This document shows positions 17,208 to 25,937 of a stretch of DNA of 64,000 nt, piece after piece. The stretch spans positions 310,001 through 374,000 of the forward strand of contig NZ_QWGB01000005.1 in NCBI RefSeq assembly GCF_003576345.1. The letters run 5' to 3'. The notes below the pieces were generated by a model. That model did no database searches. It had not been told where the DNA came from and was given only the letters and a program-made list of their open reading frames with translations. Every line of letters starts with the position of its first letter. Position 1 is the first letter of the stretch. This DNA is from Henriciella barbarensis. Its GTDB lineage: Bacteria > Pseudomonadota > Alphaproteobacteria > Caulobacterales > Hyphomonadaceae. The position numbers and the translations under genes were made by a program.

Positions 17208-17645
17208 CTAAAGTGGCTTCAGCGTCTTTCCGTTAAGTCCCCCCATACGGCAAACCTCGATCCACTCATCTTCCTTTACCGGCTGGACGGAAAGTCGGAA
17301 GCTGGTGACCAGTGCCATGTCTTCGAGTTTCTCGTTCGCCTTGACGTCTTTCAACGTGACCGATTTCGGCATGTCGCAAACCGCGCGGAGGTCAACACAA
17401 TCCCAGCGTTCATCGTCCGTCGTCTCATCCTGCGCGCTTTCGGCAGAGACTTCGACGATGCCGACAACTTCAAGGCCCTTGTTGGAGTGGTAGAAAAAGC
17501 CTTTGTCGCCTACCTTCATATCGCGCATGAAATTGCGCGCCTGGTAATTGCGAATACCGGTCCACTGCGTGCCTTCTTCGCCGGCTTCCTTCTGGTCGTC
17601 CCAGCTCCACTTGAACGGCTCGGACTTGAACAGCCAGTATGCCAT
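17208..17645 (-). CDS. EVE domain protein
   Basis: This 145-aa single-domain protein has the EVE (PUA-like) fold, with the diagnostic start MAYWLFKSEPFKWSWD, then WTGIRNYQARNFMRDMK, GFFYHSNK and EVCRMGG near the end. EVE domains bind modified bases in DNA or RNA; bacterial stand-alone forms are often linked to RNA modification or respiration-linked regulation. The start at 17645 is preceded by AGAGGAG; the frame is open further upstream but the extra residues do not match the family. It is a single gene with no defence-type nuclease nearby. Confidence 0.93.
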   Translation of the reverse strand: MAYWLFKSEPFKWSWDDQKEAGEEGTQWTGIRNYQARNFMRDMKVGDKGFFYHSNKGLEVVGIVEVSAESAQDETTDDERWDCVDLRAVCDMPKSVTLKDVKANEKLEDMALVTSFRLSVQPVKEDEWIEVCRMGGLNGKTLKPL

Positions 17646-17768
17646 CGCTGTCTCCTCTCCATGGTTTCGAGAGCAGACATAAGACGGTTCGGCGCCATTG
17701 CGACAGCAAGGTGCAGGCAGCATCGCTCCAGGCTGACCGGTGTTTGAATTGCGAGCCGGTAAGGCAGC

Positions 17769-18581
17769 TTAGCCGGTCGCCGCCGACTGAAGGCAGGCTT
17801 CGCGCACCAGCAGCTCCAGCTCATTCCAGCCCTTATAGGCGCGGACCTTGTGGTCGGCGCCGATCCAGGCGTCCTCGAAACTTTCACGAAGATCATCGTC
17901 GACAAGGATTGGCAGGAGCGGGTCAAGACAGACCCGGATGGTGAAGCAGATCACGCCTGTTTCCGGCAATTTCCTGATGGTCTGGCGCTCGACGCGCAGG
18001 AAGAGGTCTTCTGGTTCCGCTGCCAGCGAAAGCGGGCGCTCCGGCGTGAAGCGCTGAGCCCCCGCCTGCACAGTCCAGTTAAACCGCTCGAGCACCTTAC
18101 CCGGCGCAAGATTGGTGAAGATCCGGTCGATGCGCGTCGCGAGTTCCGGGCTGCCGCCTGGTACGGGTCCGTGCAGATCATGCAGCGTGCCGCCTATGAC
18201 CTCTGGCAGCGACCAATAGGTTGGCGCGGTCACTGCACCGGCAATAAGGCGCCAGATGCCTTCGCTGTCACGTTCCAGCAAGCAAAGATCATCCGATACA
18301 AGCGTCGCGGCCCTTGCGAGCGCGTTCTCAAATGAGCTTTGCGAAGATATATTTACCGCCTCACCAATCATGGCAAGCAGCTCACGCGCCGCAGGACCGT
18401 TCAGGTCTCCGAGAAGAGTTTCGTCTGGCTGCTCCTCAAAAAGCATCAACCGGTCCAGCTCGCAGCCGTCCATTTCGGTGTCCGGCAGCAACCAGTCGCG
18501 CGGAGAGATCGGCTTCAACGCCGGAGCCACAGTGGGCGGCCCATGTAGAAAAGGCAGGTAAGGCGGCGACCTAAGCGGCAC
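17769..18581 (-). CDS. DUF3445 protein (heme-dependent oxidative N-demethylase-like)
   Basis: This protein of about 270 aa matches DUF3445, which includes the heme-dependent oxidative N-demethylase alpha subunit. Typical segments are RDWLLPDTEMDG, YWSLPEVIGGTLHDLHGPVPG, RFNWTVQ and RQTIRKLPETGVICFTIR. The start is taken as GTG at 18581 (GTG CCG CTT ...), seven bases after a GGGGG-rich site and overlapping the end of the methyltransferase gene by 11 bases; an in-frame ATG at 18602 is possible. Third gene of a minus-strand cluster with the methyltransferase and a membrane protein. The reductase partners of the characterised enzyme are not present here. Confidence 0.82.
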   Translation of the reverse strand: MPLRSPPYLPFLHGPPTVAPALKPISPRDWLLPDTEMDGCELDRLMLFEEQPDETLLGDLNGPAARELLAMIGEAVNISSQSSFENALARAATLVSDDLCLLERDSEGIWRLIAGAVTAPTYWSLPEVIGGTLHDLHGPVPGGSPELATRIDRIFTNLAPGKVLERFNWTVQAGAQRFTPERPLSLAAEPEDLFLRVERQTIRKLPETGVICFTIRVCLDPLLPILVDDDLRESFEDAWIGADHKVRAYKGWNELELLVREACLQSAATG

Positions 18582-19197
18582 GTGCCTGCCCCCAGCTGAC
18601 ATAGCCGGCAATTTTGGGCGTGCTTGGCAAGTACATGGTGTGCACGTCTTCCATGACGAAACCCGCATCGGCCAGCATGGCTTTCGCGTCGCGCGTCAGG
18701 TGACAGCCGCCTGCAAGCGGTTTCCAAAAACGCTCGACCCGGCGCTGCCATTTGGCGACGCCCTGGTCAGGCGCCAGCCCATGTTCAGAGAAGAGAACCT
18801 TGCCGCCCGGCTTCAGGACCCGGCGAACCTCCGCCAGAGATCCTGCCCAGTCGGGAATGGTGCAGAGGACGAAGGTTATGACGACCGTGTCGATGCTGTT
18901 GTCTGGCAACGGCACATCCTCAGCGCCCGTTTCGAGAAATTCGATCCGGTCGGCCCATCCCAGTTCACTTGCCGCCTTGCGGGCGCGCACGATCATTTCC
19001 GGTGAGGGCTCCAGCGCGTAAAGCTTCTCAAGCTTCGACGCATCATAGAACCCGAAATTCGTCCCCGACCCGCAGCCAAGCTCAAGTACAGTGCCCGTGG
19101 CCAGTGGCACGACCTTTTCGCGCTGCTTCATGATTGGCTTGGTCGCGCAGGCACACGAGATAAGTGGTGGTACGACGAATTTGTCCCAAAGCCCCAA
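18571..19197 (-). CDS. class I SAM-dependent methyltransferase
   Basis: This 208-aa methyltransferase has motif I VLELGCGSGTN, the acidic LYALEPSPEM, motif II/III region DTVVITFVLCTIPDW and LKPGGKVLFSEHG. Its start, GLWDKFVVPPLISCACATKP, matches small Ubie-like methyltransferases that begin with MG-x-Y-D. I choose TTG at 19197 since GGGAG lies eight bases upstream and the upstream gene's stop overlaps that region; longer forms would overlap the upstream gene in frame-shifted sequence. Substrate (phospholipid or small molecule) unknown. Confidence 0.85.
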   Translation of the reverse strand: MGLWDKFVVPPLISCACATKPIMKQREKVVPLATGTVLELGCGSGTNFGFYDASKLEKLYALEPSPEMIVRARKAASELGWADRIEFLETGAEDVPLPDNSIDTVVITFVLCTIPDWAGSLAEVRRVLKPGGKVLFSEHGLAPDQGVAKWQRRVERFWKPLAGGCHLTRDAKAMLADAGFVMEDVHTMYLPSTPKIAGYVSWGQARAA

Positions 19198-19201
19198 GAT
19201 T

Positions 19202-19903
19202 TCAGCTCCCAGATTCGAGTTGCTGGCGCGCGGCCGCGTTGGCTGGCTCAAGTCGCAGCGCCTGCTGAGTGATCACAATGTCATAGGCGAGGCCATCTGC
19301 CATGGGGGCGTAAACAGCAGAGCCGAACTGGCTCCCTCTTACGCCGACCCGTTCGCCCTGCTCACGTGCGAGCGCAAAAACGTCGAGACCGGGGTTCTCC
19401 GACAGCGCCAGGCCATTGCTGGTCGCCTCGCTGACAGAGCTTGTATTGTAGCGCCGGTTCATCCGGCCTTCCATGTATTCAAGACGATAGACGCTGTCGT
19501 AACCCAGCATGTTGGCCATCGGCTCAAACGTGATCACGCGTGCGCCGAGAGAGAATTCATCACCCTGGAGGATGCAGGGCTCATTTTCCGAACCCGGATC
19601 GAAACAGGTGACGTCACCGCCACCCGCGAGATCGACATTCACGCGATACGCATTGTCTTCATTGCCAACCGCCGAAAATGTGACGCGCGCAACGGGCCGC
19701 TCATAGGTCAGGCGCTCATAGGTCTGCAGGTTAAGGCCGAGAAACGTGCCGATACCCGCAAGGCCCAGAAAGCCGATACCAAACAGGAAACGAAGCGCCC
19801 CGGCCATGACGCGAAGCTTGAACAGCCGCCCCAGCCCGGCAAACGTCAGCATCAGACCAACGACACCCGAAAGCGCGGGCAGTATCCACCAGATCAGGTC
19901 CAT
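19202..19903 (-). CDS. membrane-anchored protein of unknown function
   Basis: This 233-aa protein has two N-terminal membrane helices (about residues 4-25 and 32-55) followed by a soluble, probably periplasmic beta-rich domain beginning at LQTYERLTYERPVARVTF. The soluble domain contains a CxxxxxxxxxC pair (VTCFDPGSENEPCIL). No catalytic motif. The ATG at 19903 has GGAGATGAAAAG upstream. It is the first gene of a tight minus-strand cluster: five bases separate its stop from the methyltransferase start. Confidence 0.75.
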   Translation of the reverse strand: MDLIWWILPALSGVVGLMLTFAGLGRLFKLRVMAGALRFLFGIGFLGLAGIGTFLGLNLQTYERLTYERPVARVTFSAVGNEDNAYRVNVDLAGGGDVTCFDPGSENEPCILQGDEFSLGARVITFEPMANMLGYDSVYRLEYMEGRMNRRYNTSSVSEATSNGLALSENPGLDVFALAREQGERVGVRGSQFGSAVYAPMADGLAYDIVITQQALRLEPANAAARQQLESGS

Positions 19904-20057
19904 CTTTTCATCTCCATCGCCCCCCGAGGCAGCCTTTCCCACGAAATCCTATCTTATCGGGGCAGCATGTCACCAAAATAACGCGCGCTTAACCCTGTCA
20001 TCGCGGAACGTGCATGCTACACATTCAGCCGATTTGAATGATGCGGGAGGATTTGAG

Positions 20058-22139
20058 ATGAAAAATTGGGCATTTCTTGCGGGCGTCTGCCTGACCGGAT
20101 TTTGTGCGATGGGCGCGGCAGCGCAGGTCACAAATGAAGACCAGGACAGTCGCCGTTTCACCGCCGAGCGCGTCTTCGATATCGAGTATGCCACCTCGCC
20201 GCAGATTTCGCCCGACGGCTCGAGGATCGTCTATGTCCGCCACTCCATGGACCAGCTGACCGACCGCGACCGCGGCGACCTCTGGATCATCGACGTTGCC
20301 TCTGGCGAGCAGCGCCCCCTCGTCACGGGCGGTGCCTCGGCGGGTGGCCCATCATGGTCACCCGATGGCACGAAACTGCTTTACTCTACAGCTTCAGCGG
20401 ACGGAAAGCCGCAGCTTCGCCTTCACTATCTCGACACTGGCCAGAGCTTCTCCCTCGCCCAGCTTGAATACGGCGCTGGCGGTGCGAAATGGTCGCCCGA
20501 CGGCTCCAAGATCGCTTTCTCGATGTTTGTGAAAGGCGAAAAGCCAAGCTTTGCCACCCCGCCAAGCCAGCGCGAAGGCGCCCAGTGGAGCGAGCCGGTC
20601 CGCGTCTTCGATGATCTGACCTTCCGCTTTGACGGCCAGGGTTATCTTGAGGAAGGCACCACGCACACGTTTGTGCTGTCGGCCGATGGCGGCTCACCGC
20701 GCCAGGTCACAAAAGGCGACGCTGATCTTGGCGGCCCTGTCTGGCTCGACAATGACACGCTGCTCATCACCGGCAACACGGCCGAAGACGCCGACCTCGA
20801 CCCGATCGAGAGCGAAATCTACGCCGTAGAGCTCTCCGATCTTTCCATGCGCGCACTAACCAGCCGCGATGGCCCTGACTTTGGCCCGGTCGTCTCACCA
20901 GACGGTCGCACCATCGCGTTCCGCGGCCATGACGATAATCTTAAAGCCTATGAGCAGGCCAACCTCTACCTGATGAACGCCGACGGCTCGAACGTCCGCG
21001 AGATTGCCGCCGACTTCGACCGAGAGATCGGCGCCCCGCAATGGGCCCCTGATGGCCGCTCGCTCTACAGCGCCATTGAGAACGCGGGCAATATGGATCT
21101 CTTTCAGATCACGACGCGCGGTGACACCTCCATCGCTGTTTCGGGGCTCGGCGGCACGTCCATCGGCCGGCCCTATGCCGGTGCCGACTTCTCGATTTCC
21201 AAGACCCGTAACCCTATCATCGCCTACACAGCCGGCTCAGCTGACACGCCGGCTGAGGTCGCTGTCGCCGGGCGCGGCGTGAATGCTCGCACGCTTACCT
21301 CGCTGAATTCCGATGTCCTGCCCTATCTCGACATGGCACGCGTTGAGGAAGTGAAAGTCTCCTCGCGCGCCGATGGTCGCGAGATTGAGGCATGGGTTGC
21401 CCTGCCGCATGGCTTCGAGGCCGATGGTAGCTATCCGATGATCCTCGAAATCCATGGCGGACCATTCTCCATGTACGGGCCCTTCTTTGCCAGCGAGATC
21501 CAGCGCTATGCCGCTGAAGGCTATGTCACCGTCTGGGCCAACCCCCGTGGCTCGACCGGCTATGGCGAAGAGTTCGCCCAGCTGATCGACAAGAATTACC
21601 CATCTACCGACCATGATGACCTCATGACCGTCGTTGATGAGATGGTGGCCCGCAACTATGTCGATCCAGAGCGTCTCTTCATCACTGGCGGGTCCGGCGG
21701 CGGCGTGCTCACCGCATGGGCCGTTGGCAAAACGGACCGTTTTGCAGCAGCCGCGACCATCAAGCCGGTCATTAACTGGTTCACCATGGCGCTCGCTGGC
21801 GACATCGCGCCCTTCGTCTGGCGCCACTGGATCCGTGAGGACCCGTGGGAAAACCCGCAGGCCTATTTCGACCTCTCGCCAATCTCGCTCGTAGGCAATG
21901 TGACCACGCCGACGCTCGTCATGGTGGGCGAGGAAGACTGGCGCACGCCAACCTGGGAAGCTGAGCAGTTCTACACCGCTCTGAAACTCCAGGGCGTCGA
22001 CACGGCCCTGATCCGCGTTCCAGGCTCCCCGCACTATATCGCTGGTCGCCCAAGCCGCCTCATCGCCAAGACCGACAACATTATGGGTTGGTTCGCGAAA
22101 TATGATCCTGCAAAGCAGGACGAAGAAGGCGAGAAATAA
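20058..22139 (+). CDS. S9 family peptidase with GGSGGG nucleophile motif, exported
   Basis: This 693-aa exported peptidase has a signal peptide (MKNWAFLAGVCLTGFCAMGAAAQ), a beta-propeller with repeated SPDGS/SPDGT blades (residues about 40-400) and a C-terminal hydrolase domain. The triad is Ser546 (ITGGSGGGVLTAW), Asp627 (GEEDWRTP) and His659 (PGSPHYIAGRPS). The Tyr after the Ser in the classical GGSYGG is Gly here. GGGAGG stands seven bases before the ATG. It is the second S9 enzyme in the window and not a recent duplicate of the first. Confidence 0.92.
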   Translation: MKNWAFLAGVCLTGFCAMGAAAQVTNEDQDSRRFTAERVFDIEYATSPQISPDGSRIVYVRHSMDQLTDRDRGDLWIIDVASGEQRPLVTGGASAGGPSWSPDGTKLLYSTASADGKPQLRLHYLDTGQSFSLAQLEYGAGGAKWSPDGSKIAFSMFVKGEKPSFATPPSQREGAQWSEPVRVFDDLTFRFDGQGYLEEGTTHTFVLSADGGSPRQVTKGDADLGGPVWLDNDTLLITGNTAEDADLDPIESEIYAVELSDLSMRALTSRDGPDFGPVVSPDGRTIAFRGHDDNLKAYEQANLYLMNADGSNVREIAADFDREIGAPQWAPDGRSLYSAIENAGNMDLFQITTRGDTSIAVSGLGGTSIGRPYAGADFSISKTRNPIIAYTAGSADTPAEVAVAGRGVNARTLTSLNSDVLPYLDMARVEEVKVSSRADGREIEAWVALPHGFEADGSYPMILEIHGGPFSMYGPFFASEIQRYAAEGYVTVWANPRGSTGYGEEFAQLIDKNYPSTDHDDLMTVVDEMVARNYVDPERLFITGGSGGGVLTAWAVGKTDRFAAAATIKPVINWFTMALAGDIAPFVWRHWIREDPWENPQAYFDLSPISLVGNVTTPTLVMVGEEDWRTPTWEAEQFYTALKLQGVDTALIRVPGSPHYIAGRPSRLIAKTDNIMGWFAKYDPAKQDEEGEK

Positions 22140-22162
22140 GCGCCAACCAAACGGAGAATCCG

Positions 22163-22528
22163 ATGGCCAAACTTGTTGAGTGCTTCCCAAGCTTCATCAA
22201 ACCGCCAGGCGAAAAATTCGCCGAAGAGTTCGTGATCACAAGCGTTATCGATTTCGGCGAAGCGCTTGGCACGCGGCAGATGGACTTACGGTTTGTTTCG
22301 GCCAAGGCCGTTAACAACGGCAAATATGGCTTTCCGCGGATGCTGTCCCACATCATTCGTGAGCCGCAAGATCCCGAAGTTGTGGCACAGCGCCTCTCCA
22401 AAGAGCTGGAGAACCGCTTCATGTACGAATACGACGACTCCGTATTGTTCGAGAAACTTCGCGCTATCCTATGTGACGAAGACGACATGAATCGCGAGCG
22501 TAAATTCTTCGAAGCTCTGAATTTATAG
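22163..22528 (+). CDS. hypothetical protein, 121 aa
   Basis: This encodes a soluble, charged protein with ITSVIDFGEALGTRQMDLRFV, a mixed alpha/beta pattern and a helical C-terminal half. I do not recognise the family. A GGAG site lies just before the ATG, and it lies between the S9 peptidase and adenine deaminase genes with gaps of 23 and 14 bases, so the three may be one transcript. A longer frame on the opposite strand is antisense to this region and to the deaminase. Confidence 0.7.
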   Translation: MAKLVECFPSFIKPPGEKFAEEFVITSVIDFGEALGTRQMDLRFVSAKAVNNGKYGFPRMLSHIIREPQDPEVVAQRLSKELENRFMYEYDDSVLFEKLRAILCDEDDMNRERKFFEALNL

Positions 22529-22542
22529 AAGCGGGAAATGAA

Positions 22543-23556
22543 ATGAGCGACCTTGATGCCCTGATCGACGCCCTGCCCAAGGCAGAGCTGCACCTTCACC
22601 TCGAAGGCAGCCTCGAGCCTGAGCAGCTCCTCGAATTTGCCGCCCGCAACAGGGTCGACATTCCCTTCAAGACGCTTGAGGAAGTCCGCGCCGCGTATGA
22701 GTTTTCCAACCTGCAGGACTTCCTCGACATCTATTATCAGGGCATGTCGGTCCTGCAGACAGAGGCCGACTTCCACGATCTGACAGACGCCTATCTGCAG
22801 CGCGTGGCCGCCGATAATGTGCGTCATGTCGAGGTCTTCTTTGACCCCCAGGGCCATACAGAGCGGGGCATCTCCTTCGATGTGCCGGTCAGCGGGATCC
22901 TCGAGGCGCTCGACGCGGCGAAGGCGAAGTATGGCATCACTTACCGCCTGATTATGTGCTTCCTGCGCCACCTCTCCGAAGAGGACGCGTTTGAGACTTG
23001 GGATCAGGCAAAACCATGGCTCTCAAGGATCCATGGCATCGGCCTCGACAGCTCAGAAAACGGTCATCCACCCTCCAAGTTTGCGCGCATCTATGAAGAG
23101 GCCCGCAAGGCCGGGCTGAAGCTCGTCGCCCATGCAGGCGAGGAAGGCCCGCCCTCCTACGTCTATGAGGCGCTGGACGAACTGAAGGTCGACCGGATCG
23201 ACCACGGCAATCGCTCACTTGAAGACGAAGCGCTGGTCGCACGCCTTGCCGAGAGCGGGATGACGCTGACCGTCTGCCCGCTTTCAAACCTGTCGCTTTG
23301 CGTTGTTGATGATCTCAAACAACATCCCATGAAGAGAATGCTGGAGCTTGGCCTGAAAGCCACCATCAACTCTGACGATCCAGCCTATTTCGGCGGCTAT
23401 GTGAACCAGAACTACCGCGACACGGCTGAAGCTGTTGGACTGACACGCGATCAGATCATCACGCTCGCAAGGAACAGCTTCACCGGGTCATTTCTGTCTG
23501 CCGAAGAACAGGCACCGCACTTGGAAGCGATTGATCGCATTGCGGCCGCACACTGA
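22543..23556 (+). CDS. adenine deaminase (adenosine deaminase superfamily)
   Basis: This 337-aa metallo-amidohydrolase has HLHLEG (His17, His19), HAGEEGPP (His197, Glu200) and NSDDPAYFGGY (Asp278, Asp279), the zinc and catalytic residues of the ADA family. The segments FFDPQGHTERGI, GIGLDSSENGHPPSKF and HAGEEGPP.Y are specific to the bacterial/fungal adenine-deaminase branch (Aah1-like) rather than to true adenosine deaminases, so the expected reaction is adenine to hypoxanthine and ammonia in purine salvage. It is followed closely by a DUF1622 gene. Confidence 0.92.
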   Translation: MSDLDALIDALPKAELHLHLEGSLEPEQLLEFAARNRVDIPFKTLEEVRAAYEFSNLQDFLDIYYQGMSVLQTEADFHDLTDAYLQRVAADNVRHVEVFFDPQGHTERGISFDVPVSGILEALDAAKAKYGITYRLIMCFLRHLSEEDAFETWDQAKPWLSRIHGIGLDSSENGHPPSKFARIYEEARKAGLKLVAHAGEEGPPSYVYEALDELKVDRIDHGNRSLEDEALVARLAESGMTLTVCPLSNLSLCVVDDLKQHPMKRMLELGLKATINSDDPAYFGGYVNQNYRDTAEAVGLTRDQIITLARNSFTGSFLSAEEQAPHLEAIDRIAAAH

Positions 23557-23568
23557 CGGGAGGAATTG

Positions 23569-23973
23569 ATGGGGACCGGTGCAGGTGCGCAGCTGGAATA
23601 CATTCTGGAAACACTGTCCTACGGGATTGAGCTTGTTTCCGCGCTGATCCTCGTGGCCGGCTCGCTGGTCTTTCTCTGGACGCTCGGGTCCGGGCTTCTT
23701 GCCCCATCTGTCAGCGTGACGACCGCGCTACAGCGCGGACGGCTGAAGCTCGGCACTTATATTCTTGCCGCACTCGAATTCCTGATCGTTGCCGACATCC
23801 TTTTCACCATCGTTCACCGCACACTCGATGATGTGATCGTGCTCGCCATCGTTGCGGGCGTGCGCACCGTGGTCAGCTATTTCCTCGGCAAGGAGATCGA
23901 AGCGCTCAGCCAGGAGGAGAGCGAAGCGATCGGGGTGTCGCGGCGCTCGGACGCTGGCCAGTCCACCTCTTGA
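23569..23973 (+). CDS. DUF1622 membrane protein
   Basis: This 134-aa protein has three hydrophobic helices (residues about 15-40, 60-83 and 90-108) and the conserved PxxxxxxLxRGRLxLGxYIL block of DUF1622. It is an inner-membrane protein of unknown role. The ATG at 23569 is preceded by GGGAGG; an upstream TTG is too close to it. The last 68 bases overlap the 3' end of the convergent AraC regulator. Confidence 0.85.
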   Translation: MGTGAGAQLEYILETLSYGIELVSALILVAGSLVFLWTLGSGLLAPSVSVTTALQRGRLKLGTYILAALEFLIVADILFTIVHRTLDDVIVLAIVAGVRTVVSYFLGKEIEALSQEESEAIGVSRRSDAGQSTS

Positions 23974-24940
23974 AGGCTCGTGAGAAGGCGCTCGGGTCGG
24001 AAAAACCGACCAGATAGGCAGTCTCGTTTACCGAGACTTTTTCGCCTTCAAGGTAGTCAATCGCCAAACGATGGCGCAACCGGTCCAGCAGCTCATCAAA
24101 GCTCGTACCTTCCTGCTTTAGCTGGCGGTACAGCGTCTGGCGGCTCATGCCCATCTGCAATGCAATCGTCTTCATACTAATATTGCCCGTATGCAGGTCC
24201 GCCATCATGCGTCGCTCTACCTCGGAAGCGACCGTATCTGCCGCTTCGAGCTGCTTGAGGAGAGCGTCGGCATGCGCATTCAGCGTGCTGAAGACATAGC
24301 CGGGCGAGTCCGATATTTTCATCGTGAAATAGGCCGGGTCGATTTCCATCGTGTTCCGGTCCTGGCCGAACTTTACCGGCACACCCAGCAACTCCTCATA
24401 GAGATCGCCATATTCGGGCCGTGCATGCGTAACCTCGGCAGACAGATAGAGCGGCACTTTCGGAAAGATGCGGGTAAACCCGCAGATGAAACGGCCAAGC
24501 GTCGATTCAGTCAGTTCGGAGAAACTGTTCGGATTGGCCCGCTTGTCGACGATATAAGTGCGCCCGCCATGCTCCTCGACGACAAAGCGGTCCTCGCGGC
24601 CCACGCCCTCTACCTCGATCACCAGCCGGCCATACCGGTTCATCTGGCGGAAGGCCTCGTCCATGGTTGGCGCCGCGAAACAGATCAGCCCGACAATCGA
24701 CAGCACGTTGAACCTGACATCGGTGCCAAAGCGCAGCGCGAGGGCGGGGTCTCCGGAAAGCCGTTTGCCTTCGCGCATAAGATGTTTGAACCGCTCAAAC
24801 GGAATACGCGCTTCACTTTGCTTTAGATCGCTTGCGTTCAGACCGGCCGCATCCAGCAATTGAGCGCGATCGGCGCCGCGACTGACGGCAAGATCAAGCA
24901 GAGCTTTCGTATAACCAGCTGATACTGTGGCCCCCGCCAT
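23906..24940 (-). CDS. AraC family transcriptional regulator
   Basis: This 344-aa regulator has an N-terminal AraC-type ligand-binding region (arabinose-binding-like domain, residues 15-210) and a C-terminal two-HTH DNA-binding domain with ISMKTIALQMGMSRQTLYRQLKQEG and VNETAYLVGFSDPSAFSRAFKRWTG. This architecture is common in regulators of lipid or aromatic metabolism. The ATG at 24940 follows GGGGGGACA. It is divergent from the DUF2306 gene, which may be its target (inference from position). The 3' end overlaps DUF1622. Confidence 0.93.
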   Translation of the reverse strand: MAGATVSAGYTKALLDLAVSRGADRAQLLDAAGLNASDLKQSEARIPFERFKHLMREGKRLSGDPALALRFGTDVRFNVLSIVGLICFAAPTMDEAFRQMNRYGRLVIEVEGVGREDRFVVEEHGGRTYIVDKRANPNSFSELTESTLGRFICGFTRIFPKVPLYLSAEVTHARPEYGDLYEELLGVPVKFGQDRNTMEIDPAYFTMKISDSPGYVFSTLNAHADALLKQLEAADTVASEVERRMMADLHTGNISMKTIALQMGMSRQTLYRQLKQEGTSFDELLDRLRHRLAIDYLEGEKVSVNETAYLVGFSDPSAFSRAFKRWTGQRPSAATPRSLRSPPG

Positions 24941-25075
24941 TGTCCCCCCTCGGGCATCGCCCTGTCGCGTCCTCCCTATTGTTACCACAGGTCATGAAAT
25001 TGGAACCCGCCGTCATGGGATCAGCCGCGCTGCGCCGGTAGTCTGCAGCAAAATCGCACTGAAAAGACCAAGAAA

Positions 25076-25903
25076 ATGACAACGCTCACCTCCCGCCCCG
25101 CAATCCTCCCGCAACTCGATGCCTTGCGCGTCCTGAAACTATCAGGCGCGCTCTGGTTCGTCATCGCCGTGATCGGGCAGGCAGCCTTTGCCGCCTATAT
25201 CCTAGGCTTCTACGGTGTCTCGACCGCCCAAGGTGATTTTGAGCGCATGGATGGCCGCGTATTTCACGGCTTCATCGACGGGGACCTGCTGGGTAACAGC
25301 CTGTTCCTGAGCCATGTTCTGCTGGCCTTCATCATCACGTTCGGCGCCCCGTTTCAGCTTGTCCCGCAGATCCGCAACCGCTTCCGCACATTCCATCGCT
25401 GGAATGGCCGCCTCTTCCTTCTCGTGGCCGTTGTGATCAGTGTCGGTGCACTTGTTCTCGTCTTTCATCGCGGCGTTGTCGGCGGCGCCTTTGTGGCGAC
25501 CGGAAATACAATCAACGCGATCTGCATTCTTGTCTTTTCCGCCATGACGCTGAGATTTGCACTCAAGCGCCGGTTTGCGGATCACTATCGCTGGGCAATG
25601 CGGCTTTTCATTGCGGCGAGCGGCGTCTGGTTCTTCCGGCTCGGCTTTGGATTCTGGGCCGGCATCACGGGGGGCACAATGCCCGGTAGCGCCGTGGACC
25701 TGACCGGGCCGTTTGACCGGTTCCTCGGCATCGGACACGCCGTAATTCCCTTGCTCGTCCTGGAGCTCTACCTCCTCGCCCGCGACAGAGGCTCATCCAC
25801 CGCGCGCTACGCCATGGCAGGTGGAATGGTTGGCGCCAGCGCGGCAACAGCACTCGGCATCTTCATGGCCGCTCAGATCTTCTGGCTACCGGCCTTACAC
25901 TAG
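25076..25903 (+). CDS. DUF2306 membrane protein
   Basis: This 275-aa protein has seven or so membrane helices and the DUF2306 block FGAPFQLVPQIRNRFRTFHRWNGRLF, followed by a HYRWAMRLFIAASGVWFFRLGFG motif. Histidines in FHRW, DHYRW and FHRG suggest heme or quinone binding is possible, but that is inference. It stands 135 bases from the divergent AraC-type regulator. Confidence 0.85.
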   Translation: MTTLTSRPAILPQLDALRVLKLSGALWFVIAVIGQAAFAAYILGFYGVSTAQGDFERMDGRVFHGFIDGDLLGNSLFLSHVLLAFIITFGAPFQLVPQIRNRFRTFHRWNGRLFLLVAVVISVGALVLVFHRGVVGGAFVATGNTINAICILVFSAMTLRFALKRRFADHYRWAMRLFIAASGVWFFRLGFGFWAGITGGTMPGSAVDLTGPFDRFLGIGHAVIPLLVLELYLLARDRGSSTARYAMAGGMVGASAATALGIFMAAQIFWLPALH

Positions 25904-25937
25904 ACTGTCGAAGGGACGGTGCGGCCAATCAGGCGCT

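Noticed and set aside
17208-17645. EVE protein as part of a defence or restriction system
   Set aside because: It is a stand-alone single-domain protein without nuclease, helicase or methylase neighbours; the adjacent genes are ordinary enzymes.
22081-22971. A 296-codon frame on the minus strand
   Set aside because: It covers the deaminase and the small gene before it, which have family motifs and ribosome binding sites on the plus strand.
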